Below, one piece after another: positions 33,984-45,853 of a DNA stretch of 64,000 bases. The first letter of the stretch is position 1. Each line of letters starts with the position of its first letter. Both the position numbers and the translations under genes were made by a program. This DNA comes from Curvularia sp. ZM96 (taxonomy: Eukaryota > Ascomycota > Dothideomycetes > Pleosporales > Pleosporaceae), in the NCBI GenBank assembly GCA_022457065.1, contig JAJGBQ010000002.1:3472001-3536000 (forward strand). Direction: 5' to 3'. Below the pieces are notes generated by a model. It was given only the letters and a program-made list of their open reading frames with translations. It was not told the origin of the DNA and searched no databases.

Positions 33984-35609
33984 CTTTTTATATTAGCGCT
34001 TTTGCGACCAAGCAAAAACATTTATCCTCTTTTCTCTTCAGTGGTGTTCTCACCAAGTAAAGATCACTGGGTATAGCGTGGCACGGCTCCACCTCACGTG
34101 GCAATACGTAGGAGAAAGCAGTGTCGGACTGGCAGAGTTGAGCTGTAAACAGCTCATCTTACACCTCAAGGGTGGAAGTTACCTGGCTCACAGGCTCAGC
34201 TCAATGATATGCCTAGCTTTACCTCGCCTGATCGTGCTTACGCCGCAACATTGCTCCCTCATTTACCCTGACCCGTTCAAGCCGTACAAGTATGCAATCA
34301 ATTACCACCTCATACATTGTCCATGCATCTGTCATAAGGAGGGTGCCGTTGCGTTACTCTCATTTCTCAAGCACGAGACGCTACGATAGTATGGTATAAC
34401 ACTCTTCCACAGCAGCACAGATCGTCTCGTTGCCAGGCATTGCCTTTGGCGAAGCTCGTTCTTAACTTTCTCGGGCCTCGAATTTCTGCTGAAGTACCAA
34501 AAAGTTTCAGGGCGGATGAGATCATTTTGAAAGCCCTTGAACGAGTCTTTGAGTGCTTGCGATATGCATCCTATCATTCCATAGGCTGTGTCCCTTTGCT
34601 GCTGCTGCTGCTGCTGCCAGGCCTTTGACCCATCTGGTATTCTCATACCAGGCCTGACAACGACATCTTTTCCATTACCATTACTCAGAGCGTTCCTTAG
34701 ATTCCTGCTTTAGGCTGTCACTGCTTATGTTCGTTTAAAATCTATTGCGAAGCCGCGCGAAAGAGAAGCCAGATCTTACACTTAACCGTCTCTGCAGTCA
34801 GGCTTCTCATGTGACGGCGTGTGTCGTAGTCTTCTTTCGGTTGGTATCTCTTGATTATATTCAATACTTCACGTCGTCTAGCGTGTCATGAATGTCGCTG
34901 AAAGTGCGCAATGTATAAGCCCTTGTTGCTAAGGAAGTGCGATTTGGTTCTTCGTGAGTTGAAGGTGTGTCAATGCCTGCGCCCGCGTCTCTGGCGGCTG
35001 TCCCGGTGTGTACCCAGATCTATGAGCCTTCTGTAGCTTTCGCTTTGCAGAGTTCCATGAATTTCCCTGCTCAAGTTGATAGGAGTATTGCAAGTGATAC
35101 TGTGACCGCATGTTTCGTTTTCTGAGTTAGACGATCTAATGTTTCGCTGTAGGGTCTTTGGTTTGATCATTGATAGCCCCAATGGGGCTACATCCTTACC
35201 GAGTGCACAAGCGTAGACGGTGATGACACAGCTCTACTTCTACAAGATATCGTGGAAGAGTTCAATGAGCGAATCATGGGCCGAATATATTGTAAAACCC
35301 TTGGTAGTTTACCCAGAATGTGGACGCAGCAGTCCCGACTAAGCTTAGCGCAAATGTTTGTTGAGGCATTAATAATCCAGCCCCACTTTGTCACACGCTC
35401 GCAACATGCACTTAATTCCATATCATTCTCCAGCATTTTGACTTTGTCTGGAAAGGAGTGTATCTCCTTCGGGTGCGTTAGCTTACAATTGGGTCCACAA
35501 GGTACGTTCCTTAGATACGCGTATGTCTTCGCGTGCGAGAAGCATTTAATACAGTCACCTGATCGGCGTGTGAACAAAGTACGCGACAAAACACCAAATC
35601 GTGCGCGAC
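33984..35609. other. 1.6 kb without a supported gene
   Basis: Contains a (GCT)n microsatellite at 34598-34616 and several overlapping frames (up to 153 codons, minus, 35649-35188) with no recognisable features. Some of the distal part is promoter for the gene at 35610. Confidence 0.45.
34598..34616 (+). repeat. (GCT)n microsatellite
   Basis: About six uninterrupted GCT units in non-coding DNA. Confidence 0.8.
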
Positions 35610-36146
35610 ATGGCAGAAGATAATCCTTCTGTTGAGTTCGAAACAGCAACTATCTGCACACCATCCATGACTTCAGAAAACACTACGAAGGACTGTCAGA
35701 AAAGCGAAACACTTCAGTCTTCCGTTCCATGGCCTGGTCGTACTTTTATCATCCGATCCCAGGAGAACGGAAAGGTCATCACTTTTTTGGATGGAGAGAT
35801 TATACTAGACAAACCAGGAGGCCTCGGCATATTCCGATGGCGGTGTGTTGAAAAGGATGGATGGTTAGGGTTCCAGTGCCCCGCTTCTGGTATGTATCTA
35901 GGTTACGATGACAAGGGATGGCTTCGTTGTGCTGTTAAATGGCACCAAGATTGGGAATATTTCTGTGCACGAAAACAGCCGGATGATGGATATCTTCTAT
36001 TGGTACTAGTCGAGATGCGACTCCTTCCCCTGGGTGCAAGAATGAAGGAAACAAAAGACAGCACAGAATGCAGGGTCAACATTCGAGATTGGACCTCGGA
36101 AGGAATAGTATGGGATTTTATTGAGGTACCCTGTCCGTCAGAGTAG
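35610..36146 (+). CDS. Small soluble protein, possible beta-trefoil-like, 178 residues
   Basis: Single exon; the ATG at 35610 is chosen over a GTG at 35601. The first ~45 residues are polar and probably flexible. From about residue 48 the sequence alternates short beta-like strands with Gly/Asp turns: FIIRSQENGKVITFLDG, WLGFQCPASGMYLGYDDKGW, then WHQDWEYFC and a closing GIVWDFIEV. This pattern of repeated strand-turn units with Trp and Gly is like fascin/beta-trefoil proteins that recur as small hypothetical genes in Pleosporales. No signal peptide is present. The fold assignment is inference from pattern; function is unknown. Confidence 0.72.
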   Translation: MAEDNPSVEFETATICTPSMTSENTTKDCQKSETLQSSVPWPGRTFIIRSQENGKVITFLDGEIILDKPGGLGIFRWRCVEKDGWLGFQCPASGMYLGYDDKGWLRCAVKWHQDWEYFCARKQPDDGYLLLVLVEMRLLPLGARMKETKDSTECRVNIRDWTSEGIVWDFIEVPCPSE

Positions 36147-36983
36147 CTCGCTGGAATCACAGAGAAGGCAATAACTTTGACGCATCGCAACTTCAATGAT
36201 ATCATGACTTATATGTGTGTTTTCGTACATGATTCCGGAAACGTACCTCTTTTATTGAATTCACTAGCCTATAAACGCGATATGTGATTTGTTGGCAAGA
36301 GTTTAGAAAGCGTTCGGCGTACCAGTCTCATGTGACAAAGCTGCAGCCGTCAACTTGTCATTTAGGGAAACGCTATTTCGCTACTCTCAAAAAGTATGGT
36401 CTAGTAGAACACCTTTTGAGTGTATGCTAATCAAAACGATACAAGTCATCATTACAAAGGTTGATGAGCCGAGGGGATATGATTTTATATAGGACTGTAA
36501 ATACTATACCTAGGTACCTTTCTTGGAGGATCGCAAAGCCGTTAATGCCCTTCTCATCCGCTTAGTGCCTTGAGGGAGTAATATCGAGAATGCCTTGTTG
36601 GTTCGGCCGAATATCTTGTTGCTATACAGTACTCCCTGCCGCCATACGATTAGAGTAGCTTTTCCCAAGAATGTACAAGATCTACGACTATCCTTCAACA
36701 CCGTGGTTAGCCAATTCCAAGCCGATGTTGCTATGTAGAGTTGCCAATATATCGATGATTTGGCTGACCAAGAGTGATAGCACACGTGATCTTTGCTTGC
36801 AAGCTTGATGACGGTTCTTTTGCGCCCTCGGCTTCATTCATTGAATCACAAAGGTTCGACTGGTACACAATAGAAGTACGAGAATGCAAGCAAGTTAATG
36901 TTGTATTATATGTTGGCTGAGACCTGCTATACAAATTTACAAGTTAATTCCAGATCCCAATCTGGCTACTAACATCTTCCCAT
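36147..36983. other. Intergenic, no gene seen
   Basis: AT-leaning DNA between convergent genes. Frames of 67-91 codons on the minus strand lack features. Confidence 0.5.
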
Positions 36984-37432
36984 TTAGTTAACCTTGGCCT
37001 GGGACAAGTTGTCAATCTGCTTGGCACCGTCCTGAATCTTGCCGTTGGGCGTCTGGAAGCGGCACAAGACGCCGGAACGTTCCTTGACGTTGTTGTCGCA
37101 CACCAACTGGTTGTTTGCAACGCAGTTAAGAGCACCGTTGCCTGGTGAACGACATGTCAGTACCGTTTCATCGTTTGTCACAAGAGGAACTATGCAGGGA
37201 TCTGTCTCTACTCACATGCAGCTGGGCCTCCAGGCACACACTTGCCAGCAGCACCGTTGACTGTGCAAGCATCCTGCTTCAAAGACCTGTTGGGGATACA
37301 GCACACTCCATTGGCTGCCTGGCGGGTCTCGATCTCGGCACGGGGAGTGTTGCGAACGCCTTCGACATCGGTAATGGCGGCGGAAGAAATGGCAATAAGG
37401 CCAAAGAGAACGGCGGTGACGGAGAACTGCAT
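36984..37432 (-). CDS. Small secreted cysteine-rich protein, 124 residues, eight cysteines
   Basis: Exons 37432-37216 and 37141-36984 (74-base intron, GTGAGT to TTCACCAG) give 124 residues. Signal peptide MQFSVTAVLFGLIAISSAA, then a short acidic pro-like segment ending near ETRQA, then the cysteine-rich part. The cysteines occur as CC, C, C, C, C, C, C; the fifth codon is rebuilt across the intron. The adjacent CC comes first, unlike hydrophobins, where a CC pair follows a single Cys. The C-terminal ~25 residues lack cysteine. It resembles the small secreted proteins common in plant-associated Dothideomycetes. The role is unknown; surface coat, antimicrobial or effector functions are all possible. 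Confidence 0.82.
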
Positions 37433-38560
37433 CTTGGCGAAGTTGGTGGTTTTAGGGTATAACTAAGTGATTGGCGTATTGGAAAGTGAAAGTAGATCCG
37501 CACAGCGGGAAAGAATAGAAGAATGTAGATCTGGAGATTGACTTGGAAGACTGGCTTGAGAAGCAGTAAGGCAGAGGCATCTTCGCTCTCTTTATACTGC
37601 TCAGATATCACGGCATTGATGCTGTTTTGCCGCCCATAGATGGGGGATCCTGAGGGCGGCTGCTCCTGAGGCAGTAATGGCAGTGCATCATGCACATTCA
37701 AAACCGTTTGCCCTGGAAGATCCACCAGATCGCGGGATAAGAGCCCAAAACGATCATAATCGCGCGCAAACAATATAACCGCTTAGGCAGTATAGGCTAC
37801 TATCTTCAGATGAGCAAAGTGTAGTATGTCGTCTATTCAATGAAAACTGGCGTGGTTTAGTGGTTGGCGTGAACGCCTGTTGTGGTCAATCCCAGACTGA
37901 CAGCACCTAATGACAATACCGACGAACCTGAGTGAACACCAACTGCCCTGCATTTGAAACGCTTATTGCGGGCTCAAACATGCGCATTGACAAGGTTTGA
38001 GACGTTCGAAAACCTGAGGATGAAACGATGCCGTTTAGCCGGCCTGTGGCACACGGCACGCAAGGTCGCGCGCCACATTACTAGGCCCATTTTGCACTCC
38101 AACCCGTGGCTGGACCTGATAATCAAACGAGTATAGAGACAAGCTTCAATAAATCTTGGCTTGCATTGTTGCATAGATCTGGTTCCAGGCATCGTGCTTT
38201 TAGAGTAAAATGATGGTCGTGCCAGGGGTTGTGCCAAGTCTTCGACGCGAGAGGTAGCAGATGTACCTAGATTTAGATCTCTACTAAATTCTTACATTAA
38301 AGGAAGGAGTATTCAGTCGCAGAGCTCGGCGCAGAGTATCGCAGCTTCAAAGCTCGCATCTGCATTTGCGACGCCATTTCTAATATAATTTTTTTCCTTC
38401 GAATTTTAGTAGTGATGAACTACACCCAAGCTAGAGGTAAAAGTAACAAAAGGAAATCAGTAGTAATAATCTATAAACGTTAAGGTAGTTCAATCGTACA
38501 ATGGTGTAAGAGACACTCTCATGAATTTAACATGTTGTAGGTCTCTTTTATGACATCACA
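37433..38560. other. Promoter of secreted-protein gene and unassigned DNA
   Basis: Holds the leader and TATA element of the upstream minus-strand gene. A tRNA-like box at 37849 was examined and rejected. No gene is supported in the rest. Confidence 0.45.
37590..37596 (-). promoter_or_regulatory. TATA box of the eight-cysteine gene at 37432
   Basis: Minus strand TATAAAG, about 160 bases upstream of the ATG, inside GAGCAGTATAAAGAGAGC. Confidence 0.45.
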
Positions 38561-39772
38561 CTAGAGTGCTTCATAGTCGATTGCCTGCTCCTTGAAGCCA
38601 AGCCCATAAGCAGCATACTGGTCCCAATTCTCGCTAATGTCTGACCCATTTACAGCGGCTCCGGTAACGTGTGCGAGTGTTGAAGTTGTAAGTTCAGTTA
38701 TGTAAAGGCTTCCATGGTGAAACGCCATACGATGAGTCCAGCTTCTCTGCGTTGGCAGCATGATGGTGTTTTGAACGGCTATCCTCGGCTTTGCGGTGCC
38801 ATGGCTCGAACTATCCTCAATATTCACTGTGAAAACAGCGTTGATGCAGGTGCTGCATACAGTAGACGACCCTAGGAGCCAGAAGGTTGAAGGATCTTGC
38901 CCAAAGGCTATGTGAATCAGCGGTGCAGTGCTGCCGATAGGAGTTGACAAGGTCAACCAGTCTATTGATGCGTCTTTGTTGATGCGCCCAAAGGTGCCTG
39001 TACCTGCAGTCGAGTTGCCGAGTAGAGCCACCCAGACATTTCCGTCTGGACCAGCGACTGTACCAACCGGTGTAGTCCCCTTTTCTCGCGGAATTTCTAT
39101 CTCTTCGCCAGCTGTTCCATCATTTTTGTAATGCCAGATTTTGCTGCTTGTGTCCAATCCCGCAAAAACGTCGCCACTTGTAGGGTGGATTGCGACGAAG
39201 ATGGGACGACCACTCACTGCCCAGACTTCGTTATCATTCGGGTTGTTTCTGTTAACTCTGACCACGTGAGAACTATCTTTGCACGCTATCCACAAGTTTC
39301 CGTTGTGCTCTAGAACGCCGTGCGGCCCAAACGCAGGAGAAGGGACAGGTATGGTGTTGACGACTTGTGGTTGCGCATTGATATCATCACCGTTTGGATC
39401 GATTTCCAGAATGGCGTTATCAAACTGAACCGTGGCCCAAACGGTAGCCGCGGACGTATTTCCTCCAGATCCAGATTGTAGCGATAGTCCATGGAGGCCT
39501 GACCATGGGTTTGTAGCAGTGTACTTGCGAGAGCCGGTAGGTTGACCGTTACTATCGAGCGCTACCTTGACGAAGCTTCCATCTGTTTGTTGGGTAATAA
39601 GAAGAAGCTTCTCGCTCACAGCGAGGATTTCATGAGTTTGACCAGCGGCGGGTAAAGGGTATTCAACTACACTTTTCGCGGGTAGTGATTTTCCTGCCGT
39701 CGCTGTTGCACTCCATTGGCATAGCAATAACACCTGCCATTGAAATGCGTGGAAAAGACAAGGTAGGCGCAT
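38561..39772 (-). CDS. Secreted beta-propeller protein, streptogramin-lyase (Vgb)-like, 403 residues
   Basis: Single exon. The N-terminus has a hydrophobic stretch (residues ~10-26) consistent with secretion. The remainder is a set of propeller blades with the family's repeated (G/N)-x-(L/V)W(I/V)A strands: GNLWIACKDSSHVVRVN near 155-172 and GNVWVALLGNS near 245-256, and a GPHGV segment. These match virginiamycin B lyase/NHL-like propellers, which in fungi are mostly uncharacterised secreted proteins. Catalytic residues of bacterial Vgb cannot be assigned with confidence, so lyase activity should not be assumed. The gene stands alone, with no metabolic neighbours. Confidence 0.75.
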   Translation of the reverse strand: MRLPCLFHAFQWQVLLLCQWSATATAGKSLPAKSVVEYPLPAAGQTHEILAVSEKLLLITQQTDGSFVKVALDSNGQPTGSRKYTATNPWSGLHGLSLQSGSGGNTSAATVWATVQFDNAILEIDPNGDDINAQPQVVNTIPVPSPAFGPHGVLEHNGNLWIACKDSSHVVRVNRNNPNDNEVWAVSGRPIFVAIHPTSGDVFAGLDTSSKIWHYKNDGTAGEEIEIPREKGTTPVGTVAGPDGNVWVALLGNSTAGTGTFGRINKDASIDWLTLSTPIGSTAPLIHIAFGQDPSTFWLLGSSTVCSTCINAVFTVNIEDSSSHGTAKPRIAVQNTIMLPTQRSWTHRMAFHHGSLYITELTTSTLAHVTGAAVNGSDISENWDQYAAYGLGFKEQAIDYEAL

Positions 39773-42521
39773 CGGAATTAGCTTAAGGTACAGTAAAAGA
39801 AAAAGACCGAAATGATTGAATTAGAGTTTTGTATCGATGTATTACCACGAGGCAGAAACAGCCCTATGGGAGACCTACCGTCTTTTTAACTACTAGTGAT
39901 TGATTGTACTAAGCTGCGATTGGGAAAGAGCTGCACCATGCACTAGTAGCTTTCCTGGCTAACAGCGATCATAGCCTCTGACACTTGAGGCGTTGTTGAG
40001 AACACAAAGAGACTAAGGGGATAGCCACTGTACATCTGCCTTATTACTCTATGCCGCTCGGATTTGGCCTTAACATCGCCGAAGGCTTGTTGCTAAGCGA
40101 CCCTGACTTTGACCAATGGGTTCCACTACCTTAGCTACATTAGGATAACTTTTATGCTGATCTGCGCCTCGACGCTCTTCCTACCTATCCTGATACAGCA
40201 GTGATAAGCTAGCACCACCAAACATGCAGCACACGACACCCAAGCTGAGCAATTAATATATCGAATAGAGATATAATCTATAGACTATGGAATGAACAAG
40301 CCGCATCTACTGTAGTATGAAACACCCTTCGTGCGTATTGGATTTCAAAGTTCTATTTCCTTCCAGAATGTTATGTATATCTCAAGATTCTAACTCTGGT
40401 CATCATGGGTGGAAGAAGCCAGTCATCACACCCATCCCTTGGAGGCTGTTCACGCTTAGCTATCGGCTGTATTGCTGATTGGCGGCAAGAATTTTGAGAC
40501 CTAACCAGCCCCTCAGCTGCTAGTACTACGAAGTAGTTGGTGGCCTAGGAAATTTCCTGGCTCGAGAAACCGCTATTCCAGCGCCACATTCTGTGGGCGA
40601 CAGCTAGCCTCCTCTGATCAACACCAAGATCGACACTACTACGATCGACGCCATGACCAACGCGATGATCAACCACAAATAAGATTTTCGACCCATTCTT
40701 GTTGAACCATCTCATCATTTGAATTGCGGCAATTCCTTAAAACGCGTCGCTCAGGGTGCAAATATCTGTGCAGATTCCAAACTTGCATCGTCTCCACTGA
40801 TCTATATGTCATGATATCAGCCTAGTCTTGATCTTTCAAGAGATAGCAAGCCTTTCGACTGTTATTAAGGCTACAGTCACAACAACGCAGCTTACTCATC
40901 GACAGGGAAAACATTTGGGTGTAACCAGAGCTGACCACGAGCAGAGCCTTCGGTATGCCCTGTTTATTTCTTCATAAGAGTTTCTGTGTATCGTCTATAA
41001 TTTTAGACATATTCTTTCATAGATTCTATTCGCCACGCTGTGCTCTCTACCCTTCGGTACAGTAGCTCAGTAGAGCAGCATAGTGACGACTGTATTGCGG
41101 CATGGCATTGCAGAATTCCATGTGGAATCTTGACAGTTCCCACTTTTCCTTCGCATCGCGCATAATGATTATTTTGGGATTGTCTTGCAAAGTCTTTTGC
41201 TTAAGAAGATCCCTTGCAATTGTTCAGGGTGCGAAGGAAAAGACAAGGTACTGTTCGCCAGCAAAAGTACCACATCTCAAAGTAATGATTCTTGTATGGG
41301 CGAATTAACTCAAAAGAGTGATTTTTGCTCAACATCCCTACTCTTAGAACAGATGATCGATTGTCCAGTCCACTAGAAGTAGAGTTCCGGTATTATTCTC
41401 TCATCAGCGGAAGGTGAAGTCGACGAATCAAAGGGTATTCCCGCGCGCGTCGACAGTTAAGGCATCACCTTGCTTAAAGGTGGATCAATGGTATATGCTG
41501 AAGTGGATTTTAGTCCTGCACTGGCGGCTAGAAATGCGGTATCGCTAACGCCGAGCAATTAGAACCCCTTCAACAAAAATGAGAGAAAGACTCGTGTTCC
41601 CGAATCGCATTCAAGAAAGTAGCATCGCTATCTCGTTATGTTTTAAGCTAGTACGCTACCAAAGGCCCAGTGCAAGCACCTGATAGGGTGGCTCCTAGCC
41701 CTACTTTGCGTTCCAGAACATTGCCAACGACACATTCAAACACCCTTTTACTATGTTCTTTAGCTAACAGGAAGTGATAGGTCTATTTTTCTTTATGCCA
41801 GGACTTCAAAAAAGTTCTTTTGGATAGAATAATTACCACTGTCTACAATTTAGGAGCTATGGTCGATGCTTGATAGACTCGGCGAGTATCAGTAGGATTT
41901 GCTAAGCAGGGTGCGTGAAAAAAAAACAGATCGTGCAACAAGAGTTCAGTGTGATAAAATTCAACAGCGTGTAACATGACAAAGGCCTCGGGATAGTTAC
42001 GTGGTTGAATGTAGATAGTGTGAACTAATTTCACACTAGTACGATACCGAGTATGTTCGACCCCTTGATTAATGCATCATAAGGCTGCACGCCCTCTCAG
42101 CTTACATACGCACTAAGCTATAAGGACCCTGGTGAAGGCATATTTTATTTCCGTCTATGTGCTAAAGTGCTGACAGTGGGGTGACTATAAGAATTTTCCT
42201 TGGTATCAGCGAACTGTATACTTTAACCGTTGCCTAGCTAGTATGCTCCGGTCATGAATCGCCGCCAATCAGACAAAGGAATCTTTTGACATACACCTAC
42301 TTCGGACCTACTTGAGATTTGATTGAATATAGTGATCGGCGCCACACTGTAAGCACTTGGAAGACGCAAGTGTTCTCGCGTCTTGGGACATCGTATTTGA
42401 AAAACGCAAGAGCATTTGTTCTCCAGTTCACTCCGCACAAGCTATAAATACTCCTTTGCCTCCTTGATACCGCTCAGAAAGAAACTCAACAAATCATTAC
42501 TAGTACCTTTTACTTGCTACA
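39773..42521. other. 2.75 kb gene-free stretch
   Basis: No credible coding region on either strand; the longest frames are about 60-68 codons. Composition is mildly AT-rich, with no long repeat visible. A TATA element near 42443 belongs to the next gene. Confidence 0.5.
42443..42450 (+). promoter_or_regulatory. TATA box of the secreted-protein gene at 42522
   Basis: TATAAATA, 79 bases upstream of the ATG. Confidence 0.6.
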
Positions 42522-42821
42522 ATGAAGATCTCAGTAGCTACCATGCTTCTTCCCGTATCGCTTGCTTACGCTGGAAGTATACCATCGACGCCCCCAGGAT
42601 TTCCGCCCTGCGGCCGCTCTCGGGAGATTCATCAAATGGCCATTACGGTCCCGAATCCTTCTCAAGGCTGCGCACCATGCAGTAATCCAGACTTCTATCA
42701 TCTTGAATGTGGGGGTGTGTTTGGTATAGCGCCGAAGCCACTCTATGCGACCTGTGAGAAAGGACCTACTTGCCATGTTTGGGTACGTTCCGAGCAGCTT
42801 TGGTATGGAAGCTGTGCTTGA
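42522..42821 (+). CDS. Small secreted cysteine-rich protein, 99 residues, seven cysteines
   Basis: Single exon, ATG at 42522 preceded by a TATA box. Signal peptide MKISVATMLLPVSLAYA. The mature part of about 82 residues has seven cysteines in PPCG, GCAPC, LECGG, ATCEK, PTCHVW and GSCA contexts, with many Pro and Gly and a C-terminal WVRSEQLWYGSCA. An odd cysteine count suggests either one free thiol or a missed short exon, since GT dinucleotides occur just before the stop; I could not find a convincing intron. No family is recognised. It sits between a long gene-free stretch and a HET gene, a common setting for effector candidates. Confidence 0.72.
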   Translation: MKISVATMLLPVSLAYAGSIPSTPPGFPPCGRSREIHQMAITVPNPSQGCAPCSNPDFYHLECGGVFGIAPKPLYATCEKGPTCHVWVRSEQLWYGSCA

Positions 42822-43021
42822 ATTGAATTCGAACACTCACTGACACATGCTAGTATCAATGTTGTCGATAATTAGAAACAGGGGAGAGGAAGGAAGGAAG
42901 CTCTCATGCATCGTAGTTGCGGCCTTTTGTCTGATTCTATGGTCTTACGGCTTAAACCAATGAAAAATAGCCAACGATAGGGTTTATTTACTCATCGCAG
43001 AACTGTGTTTTCATTCTAGAC

Positions 43022-45853
43022 TTACGCAATACGAAGTGTGGCGACATCTTTCATACTATCCCAAAATTGTGTCGGAGACTCCGCACCCATTATCGTCTCT
43101 ATCCACTCGCCGTCCATCCACCCTTGAACAAAGCACGCTCCAACAATCCGATATGTTTCATCATTGTTTTCGCGTAGCAGCAGTGGCACAGAACATCCTG
43201 CGATCACGGCTAGATGATATGGGCCGTTAGCCTCGACATCCTTGCAAGTAATATGAGCGGGTATTAAGCCCATGTAGCCGTTCCGAGAGACGAACGGCCT
43301 CCGACCGCGTAGAAAATACCTCGCGACATCCTCGGCGACTGACGGCAGGTAACCTCCCACATAGTACAGAACATGGCGGGAAAGCGCCGTCTGGCATATA
43401 TACGGGTCGTTAGTTGGAAGTTCGTCGAGTGCGCATTCAGCACGAGGCAGCCATGCAGCAGTGCTATCGCCGTGAAACATTGCCCAAGCCGCGCGTAGAG
43501 GATCATCGTAGACTTTCAGGCCAAGGGTGACGAAATGCTGACTGAGCTCGGCAGCCCAGCACCAGAACTTCCATTGAGAAGGCTCTGGGGGGATGGAGGA
43601 GATGCTTTCACCTGAGGGTGCATCTCTAGGATCTGCCAGAACCGACTCGACCTGATCTATGATAAGACCAGTGCAATTGAGGACATTATCCTCGAAGCTG
43701 AACAAGGCGTCTCCGAGAGTGTCGAGGACAACACCGCCATCTGCAGAGTAAATCTTCCCTTGCTGGTCTTCTATTGTTGACATGAACGTCAGGGGAATAG
43801 TGTCTTTGCGCACAAGACTGCTTGTTGTAGTAGGTACACTCCAGTCTGGTGTCCATGAGGGAACTTTCTCGTAGAATGCGCGGTTTTTCTCGGTGCCTTC
43901 AACTGTCCCTATGATATCTAGCGCGTTTTTCTGTCGGACCCAAGCCTGGGCAAACTCGGTATAGACGTTTTCGTACGGGCTGTTGTAATGCGGTTCGAAC
44001 TCCAAGTTGGCCTTGTCGCGTGCGAGATTCCACAATGCAAATATCTTGTCTCTTGGATCCGTACTCTCGAAATTTCGAGCCATGATGAGTGCTTCTAGAA
44101 ACCCAGGCGCATCGCTACTTACATTGACGAAAGTAAGGCCTAGTCCAGTTCCGCGGTTGACCAAATGTCGGAAGTAGAATAGCTTTCGTGCGTATGACAG
44201 CATATCACTGTCAACTTCTCCTAACGATGGGTCTGCTTCTTGCATTCGTCTGGAAAGCCTGGAATCACGACTGAGCATGTTTTGAAGCTTATACGCAGCG
44301 GATTCAATCGAATCAAACCTCATTTTCTGGTCCGGCGCGCACAATATTGTTGGGTTGGAGGCATACGCTACCTCCTGTGCAGGCTAGTTAGTCGAATGCA
44401 ACGGAATTTTGGCTGCAACCTTTACCTGTAATATCCATATTCTTTGAAAATAGCTCCTTGTCAAAACCTTGTATAAACCAGCGCACAGCTGCGCTAGTTG
44501 GCTGGGTTCGATTGTGTTCTTGTTGTCCTGGCTTTCGCCCCGTAAGAATTCTCGTGATGGGAAATAAAACTCGTTGTTCTTTATTCGCACAACTGGGTGC
44601 TTGAAAAGCTCTTCTATGAAAGAGAATACCGATTTGTTTACTGCGGTGGGTTTTCCGATGTAAGAAAAAACTGCGACGGCGAAGTCGTAGATGTCACCCA
44701 TACGTAGCACTTGGCGAGCGCGCTCGGTCAAGTCGCTTTGGTTGATGGAGAGAGCATCTATCCATATGGGTACAATCACATTCGTGGTTCTTATGACACG
44801 AATGGCTTCAGCAAGGTTTTTGCGAACAGTCATCTTTTGGCCATTCAATACGATCGGTTCCTGGGTATCATCCTGACCCCAACGATCTGCGGACATGAAT
44901 TAGACGAGGGACATTTTTTTGTTTTCACATGGAAACCTACATGAAAGTGCAGTATAGTGATTGCCACAGTTGATGGGAGAATGTGCCACATGGATAACAA
45001 TTGGCGCATTCATGTCTTGGGCAGGCATTATACACATGATCCTGATTTCGTCTGCCACCATATCTAATGGCATATACTGGTATTCCATAGTAGGTGTATC
45101 CAGACTGGAAATGCTTCCAAGGCGAATAGGACATACCCTGGGCAATACTAGCTGATCCGGAAAACCATACCACTCTTTTGATCGCTCCCAGTAAGTGTGA
45201 TCAACGATTCTCTGGAAATAGCCAGTCTCCACAAGGTTGCTGTTAATCTCATGCATGTCGACCACCTCAGAAGCATGCCCATACATGAAGTCGCTAAATT
45301 CGCGCGTCCAATAAGATTTCTGTTCGTCCTTGTTGAATTCCACTACACAAGCATACCTGACCCAGATGCGTGTCGGTTGCTCGATTTGTGTGCTGTAATA
45401 TCGGAGAAACATTTCCAGTGCAAGGGAGATGAATAAAGCCTTCCCGTCTACCTCTATGGGCTTTTTGTATTCTCGGTATCCTCTGGCATTCTTGATTGCA
45501 ACATAGGAAGGGAGTTCAGTAAGGGTGTGAGTTTCAAGGTCACAATGAACATGTTCCGTTCCGTCGTCTGCCGGGTGCAAGACCAAGAGGCGAGCTTCAC
45601 GTGGATTGAGGCTGAGTGTTGTGTACTCCATCTCGGGCACAACCAGATGATCTGTCCCATCTTCATTCCTAGAGTAGAGACGATTATTAAATTGGCGTTT
45701 GGCGTTAGTTGATGTGGGTTCCTCGGGCCGGCGATCAGATTGAATGTTCTGACTGGCCGGTTTTGATGTTAGAGAGGAAGCAGACGAACGCTCTTCACTT
45801 CCTTTTGAAGTCATTGAAGTTGTACATGCAGGCGCACAAAGCAGGTGTTGCAC
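43022..45853 (-). CDS. HET-domain protein with an additional degenerate HET half, 908 residues
   Basis: Exons 45853-44941, 44886-44426 and 44374-43022 (introns of 54 and 51 bases). Splicing rebuilds two hallmark motifs: YTALSYRWG across intron 1 and RIWILQEVAYASNP across intron 2. The functional-looking HET domain covers about residues 257-470, with WIDALSINQ and ERARQVLRMGDIY. Before it, residues ~77-205 look like a second, decayed copy of the HET start: EARLLVLHP, SYVAIKNARGY, KKPIEVDGKALFIS, IWVRYACVVEFN. The Asp of W-I-D-A and the Asn-Gln of C-I-N-Q are replaced. The C-terminal ~440 residues include DPRDKIFALWNLA, found in many HET proteins. Likely role: self/non-self recognition or regulated cell death. 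Confidence 0.85.

Noticed and set aside
37847..37915. Possible tRNA gene
   Set aside because: TGGTTTAGTGG fits the A box, and GGTCAATCCC is weakly like a B box, but the spacing is too short for a tRNA and no acceptor or anticodon stem can be drawn.
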